Origin: PLanc-01 sp034678485
GTDB lineage: Bacteria; Planctomycetota; Phycisphaerae; Sedimentisphaerales; Anaerobacaceae
Direction of reading: 5' to 3'
Assembly: GCA_034678485.1 (NCBI GenBank)
Contig: JAXDBU010000105.1
Span: forward strand, 4,230 to 68,229
Length of the DNA: 64,000 nt
Within the stretch, counting starts at the first letter, position 1. The number at the start of each line of letters is the position of its first letter. The notes below the pieces were generated by a model. It was given only the letters and a program-made list of their open reading frames with translations. It ran no database searches and was not told the origin of the DNA. This document shows, piece after piece, positions 1-9,221 of the stretch. A program made the position numbers and the translations under genes.

Positions 1-624
1 GCCGCTTATCATGGCATCGATCACCTCGAACGCGCCGAAAATCCGCTGATGGCCGATCAGCGACTCGACATGGTCCGCGCGGATCACCTTCTCGTCCCGG
101 GCGAATAAGATGAGCTTCTCCAGCTCGTTGTAGAGCTGGGCCAGTTCCTCGCCGATCAGCTCGACGAGCATTTCCGCGGCGTCACGATTGAGCTTGATCT
201 TGTGCTTCGTCGCGGCGTAGCACACCAGGTGCTCGGGCAGTTTCCATTTGGGCGGTTGCTCCATCGTGATGAGCGAGCCGACCTTGGGCAACATCTTCGA
301 GAGCCGTGTGCGAGCATCCCAGCTTGAGACCGCGAGGATGAGAATGCCGGTGCTCGCAGGCTTCTGGAAGTACCGTTCGAGGACTTCACGGTGCTTCGAG
401 ACGAAGCCGTCGGCCCCCTTGACGAGAACCACACGCTTGTCCGCCAGAAACGGGACTGTCCGCAACTCGTCGAGGACCTCCGAGACGACCGCCTCGTCGC
501 CATCGACGCTCAGCAGCGCGGTCATTCGCTGTTCGGGATCCAGCAGCTCATCGACCAACTCCAGGGCCCGGATCCCGACGAGCGAATCGTCCTTGCCTGC
601 GACAACGTAGATGCGGTCAGCCAT
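1..624 (-). CDS. holA: DNA polymerase III subunit delta (partial)
   Basis: This is the N-terminal 208 codons of the clamp-loader delta subunit, which opens the beta sliding clamp during replication; the C-terminus lies beyond position 1. The visible protein starts MADRIYVVAGKDDSLVG and has the family pattern of a degenerate AAA fold: hydrophobic strands (VVLVKGADG, GILILAVSS), then the helical lid segment ending KVIRADHVESLIGHQRIFGA. The ATG at 622-624 is the first start after the intergenic repeat. It follows gyrA on the same strand but is separated from it by about 170 bp of repeat, so co-transcription is possible but unproven. The identity is based on overall pattern rather than a catalytic motif, because delta has no active site. 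Confidence 0.85.
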   Translation of the reverse strand, partial: MADRIYVVAGKDDSLVGIRALELVDELLDPEQRMTALLSVDGDEAVVSEVLDELRTVPFLADKRVVLVKGADGFVSKHREVLERYFQKPASTGILILAVSSWDARTRLSKMLPKVGSLITMEQPPKWKLPEHLVCYAATKHKIKLNRDAAEMLVELIGEELAQLYNELEKLILFARDEKVIRADHVESLIGHQRIFGAFEVIDAMISG

Positions 625-641
625 GCAGCCCCCGGGGCGTG

Positions 642-795
642 CAAATCCGAAATTCGAATCTCGAAACCCGAAACAAATCCAAAGCACAAAGCCCAAATGA
701 CCGAAACGCTGGCACAAGCCGGAGTCCTCGTTTTGAACTTTGGGTTTTGACCATTCGTGCTTGTTTCGGATTTCGCATTTCGTGCTTCGGATTTC
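642..795. repeat. Intergenic imperfect inverted repeat rich in CGAAA/TTTCG
   Basis: Between gyrA and holA, a left arm at about 642-706 (repeated cgaaa, caaa and ccgaa words) is mirrored by a right arm at about 733-795 (tttgggttttgacc, cgtgcttgtttcgg). The reverse complement of the right arm aligns with the left arm over most of its length with scattered mismatches. Each arm itself has a short internal periodicity of roughly 7-10 bp. Transcribed, it would form a long imperfect hairpin. Elements of this style are common between genes of Planctomycetota; the function is unknown. Confidence 0.7.
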
Positions 796-3351
796 TTATT
801 GCTCGGCGCCTTCCTCGCCTTCGAGGTCCTCTGCAGCGATCTTCTCGGCAGCGACGAGCTTGTCGTCCTCCTTGAGCTTGATCAGGCGAACGCCCTGCGT
901 GTTGCGGCCGATCGAGCGGATCTCGTCGAGACCGGTGCGGATAATCATACCGTTGGCGGTGATGAGCATGAGGTCGTCGCCCGCCTGGACGGACTTGAGC
1001 GAAACCACCTTGCCGTTGCGGTCGCTGGTCTTGATGTTCTTGAGACCGAGGCCGCCGCGGGTCTGGGAGCGATAGTTCTCGACGCCCGTCCGCTTGCCAT
1101 AGCCCATCTCGCAGACCGTGAACAAGGCGGCCTTCTCGTCGGGGATGACCATGCCGACGACCTCGTCGTCCGGGCGCAGCTTGATGCCGTGAACACCGCG
1201 AGAGGCCCGGCCCATCGAGCGAACCTCCTTCTCGTCGAACCGGATCGTCATACCGTCGCGGGTGCCCAGGATGATATGGTCGTGCCCGGTGGTCATGGCC
1301 ACGCCGATCAGGGCATCCGTCGGATCGAGGTTGATCGCGATGACGCCGGTGGAGCGGGGATTGCTGTACTGGCTCAGTTGCGTCTTCTTGACGAGCCCAT
1401 CCTTGGTGGCCATCACCAGCTCTCGCGGCGTCGCGCCTTCGGGGTCCTCGAAGCTGCTGACCGCGATGATCGAGGCAATCGTCTGAGTCCCCAGGTTCAA
1501 CAGGTTGGCGATGCTGCGTCCCTTGCTCTGGCGGCTCATGGCGGGCACGTCGTAGACCCGCAGCCAGTAGCATCGGCCGCGATTCGTGAAGATCAGCAGG
1601 TAGTCGTGCGTGGAGGCGACGAACAGGTGCTTGATGAAGTCGCCCTCGCGGATGTCGGAGCCGATGACGCCCCGCCCGCCGCGGCCCTGGCGTCTGTACG
1701 TATCGATGGGCATTCGCTTGATGTAGCCGGCGTGGCTGACCGTGACGATCACGTCCTCCTGGGCGATCAGGTCCTCGATCTCGATGGCCTCGACGCTGCC
1801 GGCAATCTGGGTCCGGCGCTTGTCGCCATACTTGTCCTTGATCTCGTTGATGTCCTGGCGAATGATCCCGAGCAGGACCTTCTCGTCGGCCAGGATGGCC
1901 TCGTAGCCCTTGATCTCCTCGATCAGGTCCGCATAATCCTTGGCCAGTTTCTCGATTTCCAGGCCGGTCAGGCGATGCAACTGCATGTTGAGAATCGCAT
2001 CCGCCTGCGGACCGGTGAGAAAGTGGTCGTTCTTCGTCTTCTCGCGGACGAACTCCTTGGGCAGCAGCTTGCGAAGCGTCTCGCTCTCGGCCAGACGCAG
2101 CGGCTTCTTCATCAAGTTGAGCTTGGCTGTCGGGACGTCAGGCGACTTCTTGATGATCTCGATGATCTCGTCGATGTCGCTGACCGCGAGGATCAGACCT
2201 TCGAGGATGTGCGCCCGGTTGCGGGCCCGCTTCATCAGGAACCGGCTGCGACGCCGGACAACTTCTTTGCGGTGCTCAATGAAGTGATCGAGCATCTCGC
2301 GAATCGTCAGCGTCTCCGGCCGGTTGTTGACCAGCGCGATATTGGCAATCGCAAAGGTCGTCTGCAGAGGCGTGTACTGATAGACCTTGTTCAGCGCGAT
2401 TTCCGCGTCGGCGTCCTTCTTGATCTCGACGACGATCCGCAGGCCGTGACGGTCCGATTCGTCCCGGACGTCCGCCACTTCGGGCAGCGAGCCCTCGTGG
2501 ACGCACTCCGCGATCTTCGAAACGATGTTCGTCTTGATCACCGTGTAGGGGATTTCGGTAATGATGATCTGGTCCTTGCCCTTCTTACTGGACTCGATCT
2601 CCGCCCTGCCGCGAACCGTGAGGTGACCCCGGCCGGTGGTATAGGCGTCGATGATGCCCTTCTTGCCGCAGATGATGCCGCCGGTGGGGAAGTCCGGGCC
2701 GGGCAGGACCTTCATGATGTCCTTGAATCCGCACTTGGGATCCTCGATGATCAGCAGCAGCGCGTCGCAGACCTCGCGGAGATTGTGCGGCGGGATATTC
2801 GTCGCCATGCCGACCGCGATGCCCGTCGAGCCGTTGACCAGCAGATTGGGGAACCGCGAGGGCAGCACGGTCGGCTCGGTCCGCGTCTCGTCGTAGTTGG
2901 GTATGAAATCGACCGTATCATAGTTGATATCGGCCATCATCTCCATGGCCGGCGCGGTCATCCTCGCTTCGGTGTATCGCATCGCGGCGGGCGGATCCGC
3001 GTCGATGCTGCCGAAGTTGCCCTGCGGATCGACCAGCGTGTACCGCATGTTCCAGGACTGCCCCAAGCGGACGAGCGTGCCGTAGGTGGCCTGGTCGCCG
3101 TGGGGGTGGTAGTTGCCGCTGGTGTCGCCGACGATCTTGGCACACTTTCGGTGCGCGCTGCGAGGTCCGAGATTCAGGTCGTTCATCGCGACGAGGATAC
3201 GTCGCTGCGAGGGCTTCAGGCCGTCGCGAACATCGGGCAACGCTCGCGACACGATGACGCTCATCGCGTAGTTCAGATACGAATTCTTGAGCTCGTCAAG
3301 AATCGGCATCTCTTCGAAATGGTCCTTAGGTTGTTGCTCTGTTTCCTTCAT
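796..3351 (-). CDS. gyrA: DNA gyrase subunit A
   Basis: Breakage-reunion subunit of the type IIA topoisomerase that introduces negative supercoils, working with GyrB (not in the window). At 851 residues it has normal GyrA length. The N-terminal signature YAMSVIVSRALPDVRDGL lies at residues 28-45 and the catalytic tyrosine is Tyr126 in AAMRYTEARM. The C-terminal beta-pinwheel carries a GyrA-box-like RQGRGGRGV, which supports gyrase over ParC. In the quinolone-determining region the sequence is HPHGDQATYG, so the residues equivalent to E. coli Ser83 and Asp87 are Gln and Gly. The ATG at 3351 is preceded by a purine-rich AGGGA. Confidence 0.97.
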   Translation of the reverse strand: MKETEQQPKDHFEEMPILDELKNSYLNYAMSVIVSRALPDVRDGLKPSQRRILVAMNDLNLGPRSAHRKCAKIVGDTSGNYHPHGDQATYGTLVRLGQSWNMRYTLVDPQGNFGSIDADPPAAMRYTEARMTAPAMEMMADINYDTVDFIPNYDETRTEPTVLPSRFPNLLVNGSTGIAVGMATNIPPHNLREVCDALLLIIEDPKCGFKDIMKVLPGPDFPTGGIICGKKGIIDAYTTGRGHLTVRGRAEIESSKKGKDQIIITEIPYTVIKTNIVSKIAECVHEGSLPEVADVRDESDRHGLRIVVEIKKDADAEIALNKVYQYTPLQTTFAIANIALVNNRPETLTIREMLDHFIEHRKEVVRRRSRFLMKRARNRAHILEGLILAVSDIDEIIEIIKKSPDVPTAKLNLMKKPLRLAESETLRKLLPKEFVREKTKNDHFLTGPQADAILNMQLHRLTGLEIEKLAKDYADLIEEIKGYEAILADEKVLLGIIRQDINEIKDKYGDKRRTQIAGSVEAIEIEDLIAQEDVIVTVSHAGYIKRMPIDTYRRQGRGGRGVIGSDIREGDFIKHLFVASTHDYLLIFTNRGRCYWLRVYDVPAMSRQSKGRSIANLLNLGTQTIASIIAVSSFEDPEGATPRELVMATKDGLVKKTQLSQYSNPRSTGVIAINLDPTDALIGVAMTTGHDHIILGTRDGMTIRFDEKEVRSMGRASRGVHGIKLRPDDEVVGMVIPDEKAALFTVCEMGYGKRTGVENYRSQTRGGLGLKNIKTSDRNGKVVSLKSVQAGDDLMLITANGMIIRTGLDEIRSIGRNTQGVRLIKLKEDDKLVAAEKIAAEDLEGEEGAEQ

Positions 3352-3490
3352 GTTCCCTATCTTCTCTCCGTCCCAGGCGGCACGGCGACCCGATCAGGAT
3401 CGCCGAAAAACCACAAGGGGTGACACTCAAGCGAAGGCCGGCCACCATCCATAGTCAGGGCTGTTTTCCAATGCTGTCAGGTTACCGGTA

Positions 3491-6019
3491 TCAGGGCGAA
3501 AAGTCAACTGCCAAACTGCCACTCGGATGGGGCTGTCTGTCGATCGTGCGGCGGGCAATCTCCGCAACCAGACTGTCGAAATCCTGGATCGTCCGCAACA
3601 CTCGGACCATGTCGGGCAGGCGAATGATTCGTGCGATATCCGCCAGAGCCTGGAGATGCCTGGCCGGGTCCTGACCGACGGGGTCCAGCAGGATGATCAG
3701 GATGTGAGGCGCCCCCGAAGCCAGGGAGATGTCGAGCGGGTTCTTTGACACCCCCAGGAAGATCACCGACTCCATCACGTGGGGGACATGGGCGTGCAGC
3801 AACACCACGTCCTCGGTCAACTCCACGGGTTCCTCCTGGCTGATGGTGTGCAGCAAGGCGGTGACCTCATGGGTGTCCGCGGTGCGATGGCCAAAATAGG
3901 CGCCGAGGAGTTCCTGGACCACCTCCTCCGTCGTCTCGACATCCATCTGCAGCATCGTGCGGTCCCGGATGAAAGTCGAGAAGATGTAGGCGGAATCGGC
4001 AGTCTTCTCTGCCGCCTGTTGACCTTCCCATCGCTCATCGGGGGGAATGAAGACGGAGAGCGTCATATCGGGAAACTCAGCCGCCAAACGGCTCGGCAGC
4101 CGGTCCAGGCTCGGTTGCCAGGCCAGTTCTCCTTTGCGGGCCGCCATGAGCATGAGCCAGTCGGTCTGTGTGGTCAGATCGACGAGTTCGTCGCGAATTC
4201 CTTTCCAGGAACGGATCGTCTGGAACGAAACCGGGATCGAAGGCGGCGCCCTCCTGATGAAGCCGGCAGCGCCGGTCGCGGTCTCGGTGGCGCACAGAAC
4301 GAGCAACGCAGTCCCCGCCTGGTTGGCCAGCGTCTTGGTGGCCTTGACGATAGACTCGAAGCCCGGCTGCCGCTCCGCCAACGGGGGCAGAACCAGCACG
4401 ATCCGCCTGGCCGTGCTCAGCGGCCGGCGGAGACGATTGACCATCACGAGCTGAACGCTCCGCTCGATGATACCGTCGATCGTTCGGCCGAAAGTCCGCG
4501 TCTTGGAGCTGGCTCTTCCATCCCAGCCCAGGAGGATCATGGAAATGCGGTTGTCCCGCAGGGCCCGGACGACGCCGGAGGTCACACTGATGTCCACACT
4601 GGTCAGGGCAGTCACCGGGACGCCGGCCGACATGGCCCGCACCACCGTGTGAGCGAGCACCTTCTCCGCCTGCGCCACTTTCTGTTCCACGTCGCGGTCC
4701 TCGGGGACTACCTGAAGAGGATACAGAGGTTCGTGCGATCTCTTCTCTCGAAGCAACAAAGCGATATCCAGCAGTTCCTTGGCCCCCTGACGTTCCTGGA
4801 GCGGAATCATGATCCGATGGGGCGCCGAAGAGACATCAAAGGCCGTATGCGCCTCGTACAAGGCCACCCTGCGCCCTGCGCGTTCCGTGACGATCGATCC
4901 CACCAAACAGGTGGCGGCGATCATCAGGATGGTGCCCGTGATCACTGCGTTGGAGAACAACCCGAGGTCGCCGCCCACCAAAACGATCGCCAGCGTAGCG
5001 GCCGCTCGATTGACGCTCAGACCGAAGATCAGCAGCCCCTCCTCCGCGAGATACCCAAGGATCTTCTGTGAAATCAAAGCGGCGGCGCACTTCGCTGCAA
5101 TCGCGACGACAATCATGCTCACAACGAGAATCCACGTCTCGATCCCGGTGAACAGCAGACCAACGTCGACGAGCATCCCCACGGAAAGCAGGAAGAACGG
5201 TATGAAAATGGCATTCCCGGTGAAATGGACCCTGGTCATCAGGAGGCTCCTCTCAGGAATGAGCCCGTTGAGCGCGAGCCCGGCCAGAAAGGCCCCGATG
5301 ATCGGTTCCAGGCCGGCCAGACCGGCCAGGTAGGAACTCAGCAACGCGACGGCCAGGACGAATACGAAGTCCGTGTTCTCGTCCGTGGAGAGATGTCGGA
5401 AGAAGGCGCAGCCCATCCATGGGACCAGGAACACGATGGCCGCTACGTACAACAGCATGGAAAGGGAGAGCCTGACCCAGAACCACGGACTCAAGTCCCC
5501 CTGCGTCGTGTTGGCGATCACGACGAGCACCAACAGGGCCAGCGTATCGCTGATGATCGTGCCGCTTATGGCCGTCCCAACGGACCGCGATTTGGTCAAG
5601 CCCAGCTTGCTCACGATGCAAAACGTGATCGGCGTGTGCGAGCTGAGCATGCCCGCCAGGAGAATGGAAGCCGACACGGTCATTCCAAAGGCCCACCGCC
5701 CCAGGACAAATCCCAGGATCATGGAGATGCCGAAGGTCAGCAACCCGAACAGTGCCGCGTGACTACGGTTCCTTCGCACGTGGTGCAGATCGATTTCGAG
5801 TCCGGCCAGGAACATGATGTATAGCAGACCGACCGTGCCGAGCAAATGCACCGTCTGATCGCGAGCGAGAAGGCCCAAGCCGTGAGGGCCGAAGATTGCT
5901 CCGGCGGCAATCAGCCCGACGATCTCAGGCAGGCGAACCCGCCGTGCCGACAATGGCGCAAGGAGGATCAGCACCATGACCGTCGCGAAAATCAATATGG
6001 GATCCGAAATCGGCAGCAT
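3491..6019 (-). CDS. CPA2-type cation/proton antiporter with UspA-like and PTS-EIIA-like C-terminal domains
   Basis: This is an 842-residue inner-membrane protein. Residues 1 to about 385 form a 12-13 helix Na+/H+ exchanger module of the CPA2 (KefB/NapA) type, with LEPIIGAFLAGLALNGLIPE as the conserved core. Residues about 395-660 look like two universal-stress-protein-like Rossmann domains (for example NRISMILLGWDGRASS). The last 150 residues resemble a type-2 PTS EIIA domain, with VVLLHAHVPHV at 738-748 in the place of the phospho-acceptor histidine loop. The expected role is monovalent cation/H+ exchange gated by nucleotide and possibly phosphorylation, which is inferred from the domains. 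The start has a good AAGGGA ribosome site. No PTS genes are nearby. Confidence 0.85.
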   Translation of the reverse strand: MLPISDPILIFATVMVLILLAPLSARRVRLPEIVGLIAAGAIFGPHGLGLLARDQTVHLLGTVGLLYIMFLAGLEIDLHHVRRNRSHAALFGLLTFGISMILGFVLGRWAFGMTVSASILLAGMLSSHTPITFCIVSKLGLTKSRSVGTAISGTIISDTLALLVLVVIANTTQGDLSPWFWVRLSLSMLLYVAAIVFLVPWMGCAFFRHLSTDENTDFVFVLAVALLSSYLAGLAGLEPIIGAFLAGLALNGLIPERSLLMTRVHFTGNAIFIPFFLLSVGMLVDVGLLFTGIETWILVVSMIVVAIAAKCAAALISQKILGYLAEEGLLIFGLSVNRAAATLAIVLVGGDLGLFSNAVITGTILMIAATCLVGSIVTERAGRRVALYEAHTAFDVSSAPHRIMIPLQERQGAKELLDIALLLREKRSHEPLYPLQVVPEDRDVEQKVAQAEKVLAHTVVRAMSAGVPVTALTSVDISVTSGVVRALRDNRISMILLGWDGRASSKTRTFGRTIDGIIERSVQLVMVNRLRRPLSTARRIVLVLPPLAERQPGFESIVKATKTLANQAGTALLVLCATETATGAAGFIRRAPPSIPVSFQTIRSWKGIRDELVDLTTQTDWLMLMAARKGELAWQPSLDRLPSRLAAEFPDMTLSVFIPPDERWEGQQAAEKTADSAYIFSTFIRDRTMLQMDVETTEEVVQELLGAYFGHRTADTHEVTALLHTISQEEPVELTEDVVLLHAHVPHVMESVIFLGVSKNPLDISLASGAPHILIILLDPVGQDPARHLQALADIARIIRLPDMVRVLRTIQDFDSLVAEIARRTIDRQPHPSGSLAVDFSP

Positions 6020-6213
6020 TCATTCCCTTCCATCTGCAACCTGTGGCTCAACCGTCGCCGGTCTCCTCCGCCGACGGGATGATAGTGTATCCGCGCGACA
6101 GCGGCAAGCCCGGTCGCCTTCGGCGCAGGACAATTGCGCGTTGCATCATGGTGCCGATATGGAACCAGAAAGACACAGATCGGTCGTGGAGCGGAGATAC
6201 TTGGACAGCCTGC

Positions 6214-7182
6214 TCAGTAGTCCTTGAAATTCCTCATCCATCTGGGCCAGTCCTCGGGCAGGACGCCGCCCGCCTGGGTCCAGGGACCCCGCCTGTCGAA
6301 AGTCCGGCCCCACCTCAAGGTCCACAACTCCTTGAGGCCGACTCGTCTGGCCGACCAGTCCAGGAACAGGGCGTTGACGCACTCGTTGTGACGGTTGATG
6401 CAGACGCTGTTCATTCCGGTGGCCGGCTGATGCCCATGGACGACCTGTTCCGGCGGACCGTCGTTGGGGTCAGGCGACGCCGAAGGAGAGAAGCCATCGA
6501 GAAGCACAGGAACTTCCGCTCGTCCCAGGACGTCAATCACGCGAACACCATGGGATGTCATGTGACGCGGCGAAGAATCAACGTCATTGGAGAGCAGATG
6601 CCCGTTGAACCCATAGCTGCCATAGAAGGCCGGCGGTGGATACAGAACCTCCCAGGTCCCGAAGGCGTGACCATCCCGCCTCACCTTGCGGAGGAGCGTC
6701 TCCTCGGGGGCCCCTACGACAAAACAGACCTCTACAGGAGCGTCCTCGGGGGGCGGCTCGTCTGCTGTCGGGCAGCATCGGATCGACTCCGTGTCGACGG
6801 ACAGGAACAAGGGGTCCGGATTCGCGTCGAGTTCCACATGAGCCGTCTTCCCGCGAAAGAGGGAAATTGCCGTGGTTTTGGCGGTGGGGTCACATGCAAG
6901 CCAGCCGTTGTTCTCCGTCGTATACACAGCCAGAATCTGTCCCCACTGACGTAGGGTGGACTGGCAGACCGTTGCCCGTGCCATCCGTCGAGCGCGACCC
7001 ACCACGGGAACCAGGATCGCCATCAGCAGAGCGATCAACGCGATCACCACCAGCAGTTCGATCAGCGTGAAGCCGCCGGGATTGATGAAGGACAATGAAT
7101 GATCGATGATTGTCACGGCGTACCGCTTCGATGCAGGTCCGTTCAGGCTACGACCAGTTCTCTTCTTCTCGCTGCTGCCCAC
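6214..7182 (-). CDS. Prepilin-like protein with N-terminal cleavage/methylation motif
   Basis: This 322-residue protein has a type IV pilin/type II secretion pseudopilin leader: a 37-residue basic stretch ending NPGG, then FTLIELLVVIALIALLMA. A prepilin peptidase would cut after Gly and methylate Phe. The remaining 270 residues are periplasmic and end with the short motif GGVLPEDWPRWMRNF. Planctomycetes encode many such proteins with a pilin N-terminus and an H/W-rich C-terminal domain of unknown role. The GTG start at 7182 is chosen because AAGGAG sits 7-8 bp upstream. The leader is unusually long, so an internal start is possible. No pilus assembly gene is adjacent. Confidence 0.8.
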   Translation of the reverse strand: MGSSEKKRTGRSLNGPASKRYAVTIIDHSLSFINPGGFTLIELLVVIALIALLMAILVPVVGRARRMARATVCQSTLRQWGQILAVYTTENNGWLACDPTAKTTAISLFRGKTAHVELDANPDPLFLSVDTESIRCCPTADEPPPEDAPVEVCFVVGAPEETLLRKVRRDGHAFGTWEVLYPPPAFYGSYGFNGHLLSNDVDSSPRHMTSHGVRVIDVLGRAEVPVLLDGFSPSASPDPNDGPPEQVVHGHQPATGMNSVCINRHNECVNALFLDWSARRVGLKELWTLRWGRTFDRRGPWTQAGGVLPEDWPRWMRNFKDY

Positions 7183-7430
7183 CGCAATCGCTCCTTTCTT
7201 TCAAAGGAACTGCTCTGCGCGCATCTCAATGACCCCTCACTCGCTGCCGTGGGATCATCGGAGCCTCGTGCAATACTGTGGACTCTCCCGAGCAGGATGT
7301 CAATGGAAGATGCACATTTGCCGCCCGGAGGATCGTGGTTTATCTGGCGTTGCCAAACCCGATGGAACCTCTCTGCGTATCCACAGGTACGAACGTGCCT
7401 TAGAACGCTGTTTTCAAAAGCGAAAGCCCG

Positions 7431-8120
7431 ATGCAACTGGCCAAGGACCTGGGTCTGATTCACATTTTCTCGCTCGCCGCCGGGGCGATGATCAGTTCCG
7501 GTCTGTTCATCCTGCCGGGCCTGGCGCATGCCCGGGCCGGGCCGGCGGTCGTCCTTTCTTACTTCCTCGCCGGCCTGCTGGCGATGCGCGGCCTGTTGAG
7601 CATTATCGAACTGACGACTGCCATGCCCAAGACCGGCGCCGACCACTTCTACATCTCTCGCGCCATGGGACCGGCCATGGGGACTGTCGCTGGCGTCTTG
7701 AGCTGGTTCAGCCTGTCACCCAAGAGCGCCTTTGCGCTCGTTGGGGCCGCGGTCCTGCTGCTCGTGACGATCCTGTATACGCTCATGATTACCGTCACCA
7801 GCGGGGTGCTCGGGGCCGAGCAGTTGGATAAGCGGCAGCCTTCATGGGATCGGCCGGACGGTTCACCATCAGCGTCGCCGCCCTGCCGGCTTCTCTGACC
7901 ACGGCCAACGCCGGCATCATGACGGCTTCGCGTTACCTGTTCGCGATCAGTCGCGACCAACTCCTGCCCCGGCTGTTCAATCGGGTCGAGACGAGATCGA
8001 AGACCCCGTGGATCGCCGTGCTGGCGACGGGCGTCCTCGTGCTGGTCGCCATGTTCGTCCACCTGGAGATCCTCGTGTGGGCCATTCGGGACAGCTACCT
8101 CTTTCCGGACGGGAGCCAGG
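7431..8120 (+). pseudogene. Amino-acid permease (APC family) remnant with deletion and frameshift
   Basis: Two adjacent frames encode collinear parts of an APC permease. The first (from ATG 7431) gives LIHIFSLAAGAMISSGLF, TAMPKTGADHFYISRAMGP and SWFSLSPKSAFALVG, which are TM1-3 of the family. It then jumps to LIYT-type TM7 sequence (LYTLMITVTSGVLGAEQLD). The frame is lost near 7830-7850. From 7844 a second frame continues with TTANAGIMTASRYLFAISRD and KTPWIAVLATGVLVLVAM, which is the TM8-9 region, before decaying after about 8100. The TM4-6 block and the C-terminus are missing, so transport is not expected. Intact relatives are 430-700 residues. Confidence 0.8.
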
Positions 8121-8328
8121 GGTACTGCGTACAAGCGTGGAGGCGGATGCGTCCTGGCTGGTCTGAGGTGACGGCTGTTGCCGGTCTGACAGGGCCTTCT
8201 TCTCGATCCGCTTGGGGGGCAGGGAGACGGCTGGCCGGCCGGAGGCCTTCTCGCGTTTGCGGAGGTCTTCGCAAATGGCACCCAGGTCGTAACTGGACCA
8301 TGGGGTGCTGTCGGGCCGCAGAGGTGCG

Positions 8329-9108
8329 TCAGAACAGCGTATCCGGCAGGACAGTTCTCCCGTGAGCGGGAACCCCCGGTTTGGACGCGCTGTCCCCGTC
8401 TGCTCGCGTGTCCGTGGCAGGAGCCTGGTCCGGGGCGTGATCGCAAAGACGATCCTCTGCCCTGTGGCGGACGGTCTCGCCCTCGATCATGTAGATGACC
8501 TCCTCGCCGATGTTGGTCGCATGGTCCGCGATCCGTTCCAGATCCTGGCTGGCTGAGAGCATGTGGATGAGGGATTCCATCTGGTCCGAACGCGTGTCAA
8601 GGGCCTGCCGGACGAGCCGATGCATCCGGCGATCCATCGTGTCGACCTCATCGTCGCTCGCAAGGACCTCACGAGCCTGTTCGACGCTGCGGTTCACCAG
8701 GGAGTCCAGACTGCGTCTGAGCATCTCCTGTGCCTTGCGGGCCATCGCTCGAAGATCGCACGAAATCCCGACGGGATCCTCCGTGGCCAGGAATGCGGCA
8801 TGCTCGGCAATATTGACAGCCAGGTCGCCCACTCTCTCCAGATCGTTGTTGATCTTCAGAACCGCGATGACGAACCGCAGATCGCTGGCCACCGGCTGGT
8901 GGAGAGCGAGCGTCTTGAAGCAGTCCTCCTCGATCCGGATCTCCATGTCGTCCAGCCTGGCGTCATTGTGAATCACGTTCCGGGCAAGGTGTTCATCCCG
9001 ATTCTCGATCGCACGGGCCGCGTCACGAACCGCCGCCTCCGCCATGGCGCCCAGGGCGAGGATTACTCTCTTGAGGTTCGCAATCTCACTGAACAGACGC
9101 GTCGACAT
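8329..9108 (-). CDS. phoU: Phosphate-signalling/transport regulator PhoU
   Basis: PhoU links the Pst phosphate transporter to the PhoR kinase and represses the Pho regulon when phosphate is sufficient. The 259-residue protein has the two tandem three-helix PhoU domains, at about residues 10-105 and 118-205, each with the metal-binding motif E/DxxxD (NNDLERVGDLAVNIAE and SQDLERIADHATNIGE). An extra polar tail of about 45 residues follows the second domain. The ATG at 9108 is chosen over upstream in-frame codons because GAAGGAGG lies 5 bp ahead and homology begins there. No pst or phoBR genes are adjacent in the window. Confidence 0.93.
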   Translation of the reverse strand: MSTRLFSEIANLKRVILALGAMAEAAVRDAARAIENRDEHLARNVIHNDARLDDMEIRIEEDCFKTLALHQPVASDLRFVIAVLKINNDLERVGDLAVNIAEHAAFLATEDPVGISCDLRAMARKAQEMLRRSLDSLVNRSVEQAREVLASDDEVDTMDRRMHRLVRQALDTRSDQMESLIHMLSASQDLERIADHATNIGEEVIYMIEGETVRHRAEDRLCDHAPDQAPATDTRADGDSASKPGVPAHGRTVLPDTLF

Positions 9109-9221
9109 ATTGCCTCCTTCCCCAGGGACCGGGCCGAATGAGTTTCCGTAACAGACTGCCCCTGCCCAGGGCACATGCGAGCTCGTCGCGAGTCGGCGTG
9201 CTCGTGGCGCAGTCCGGACCG

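Noticed and set aside
757..3423. A very long open frame (888 codons) on the plus strand opposite gyrA
   Set aside because: It is antisense to a clear gyrA, is a by-product of GC-rich codon use, and has no recognisable protein or ribosome site.
3779..5071. Long plus-strand frame opposite the antiporter gene
   Set aside because: Antisense shadow with an Arg/Gly/His-rich low-complexity product; the antiporter on the other strand explains the region.
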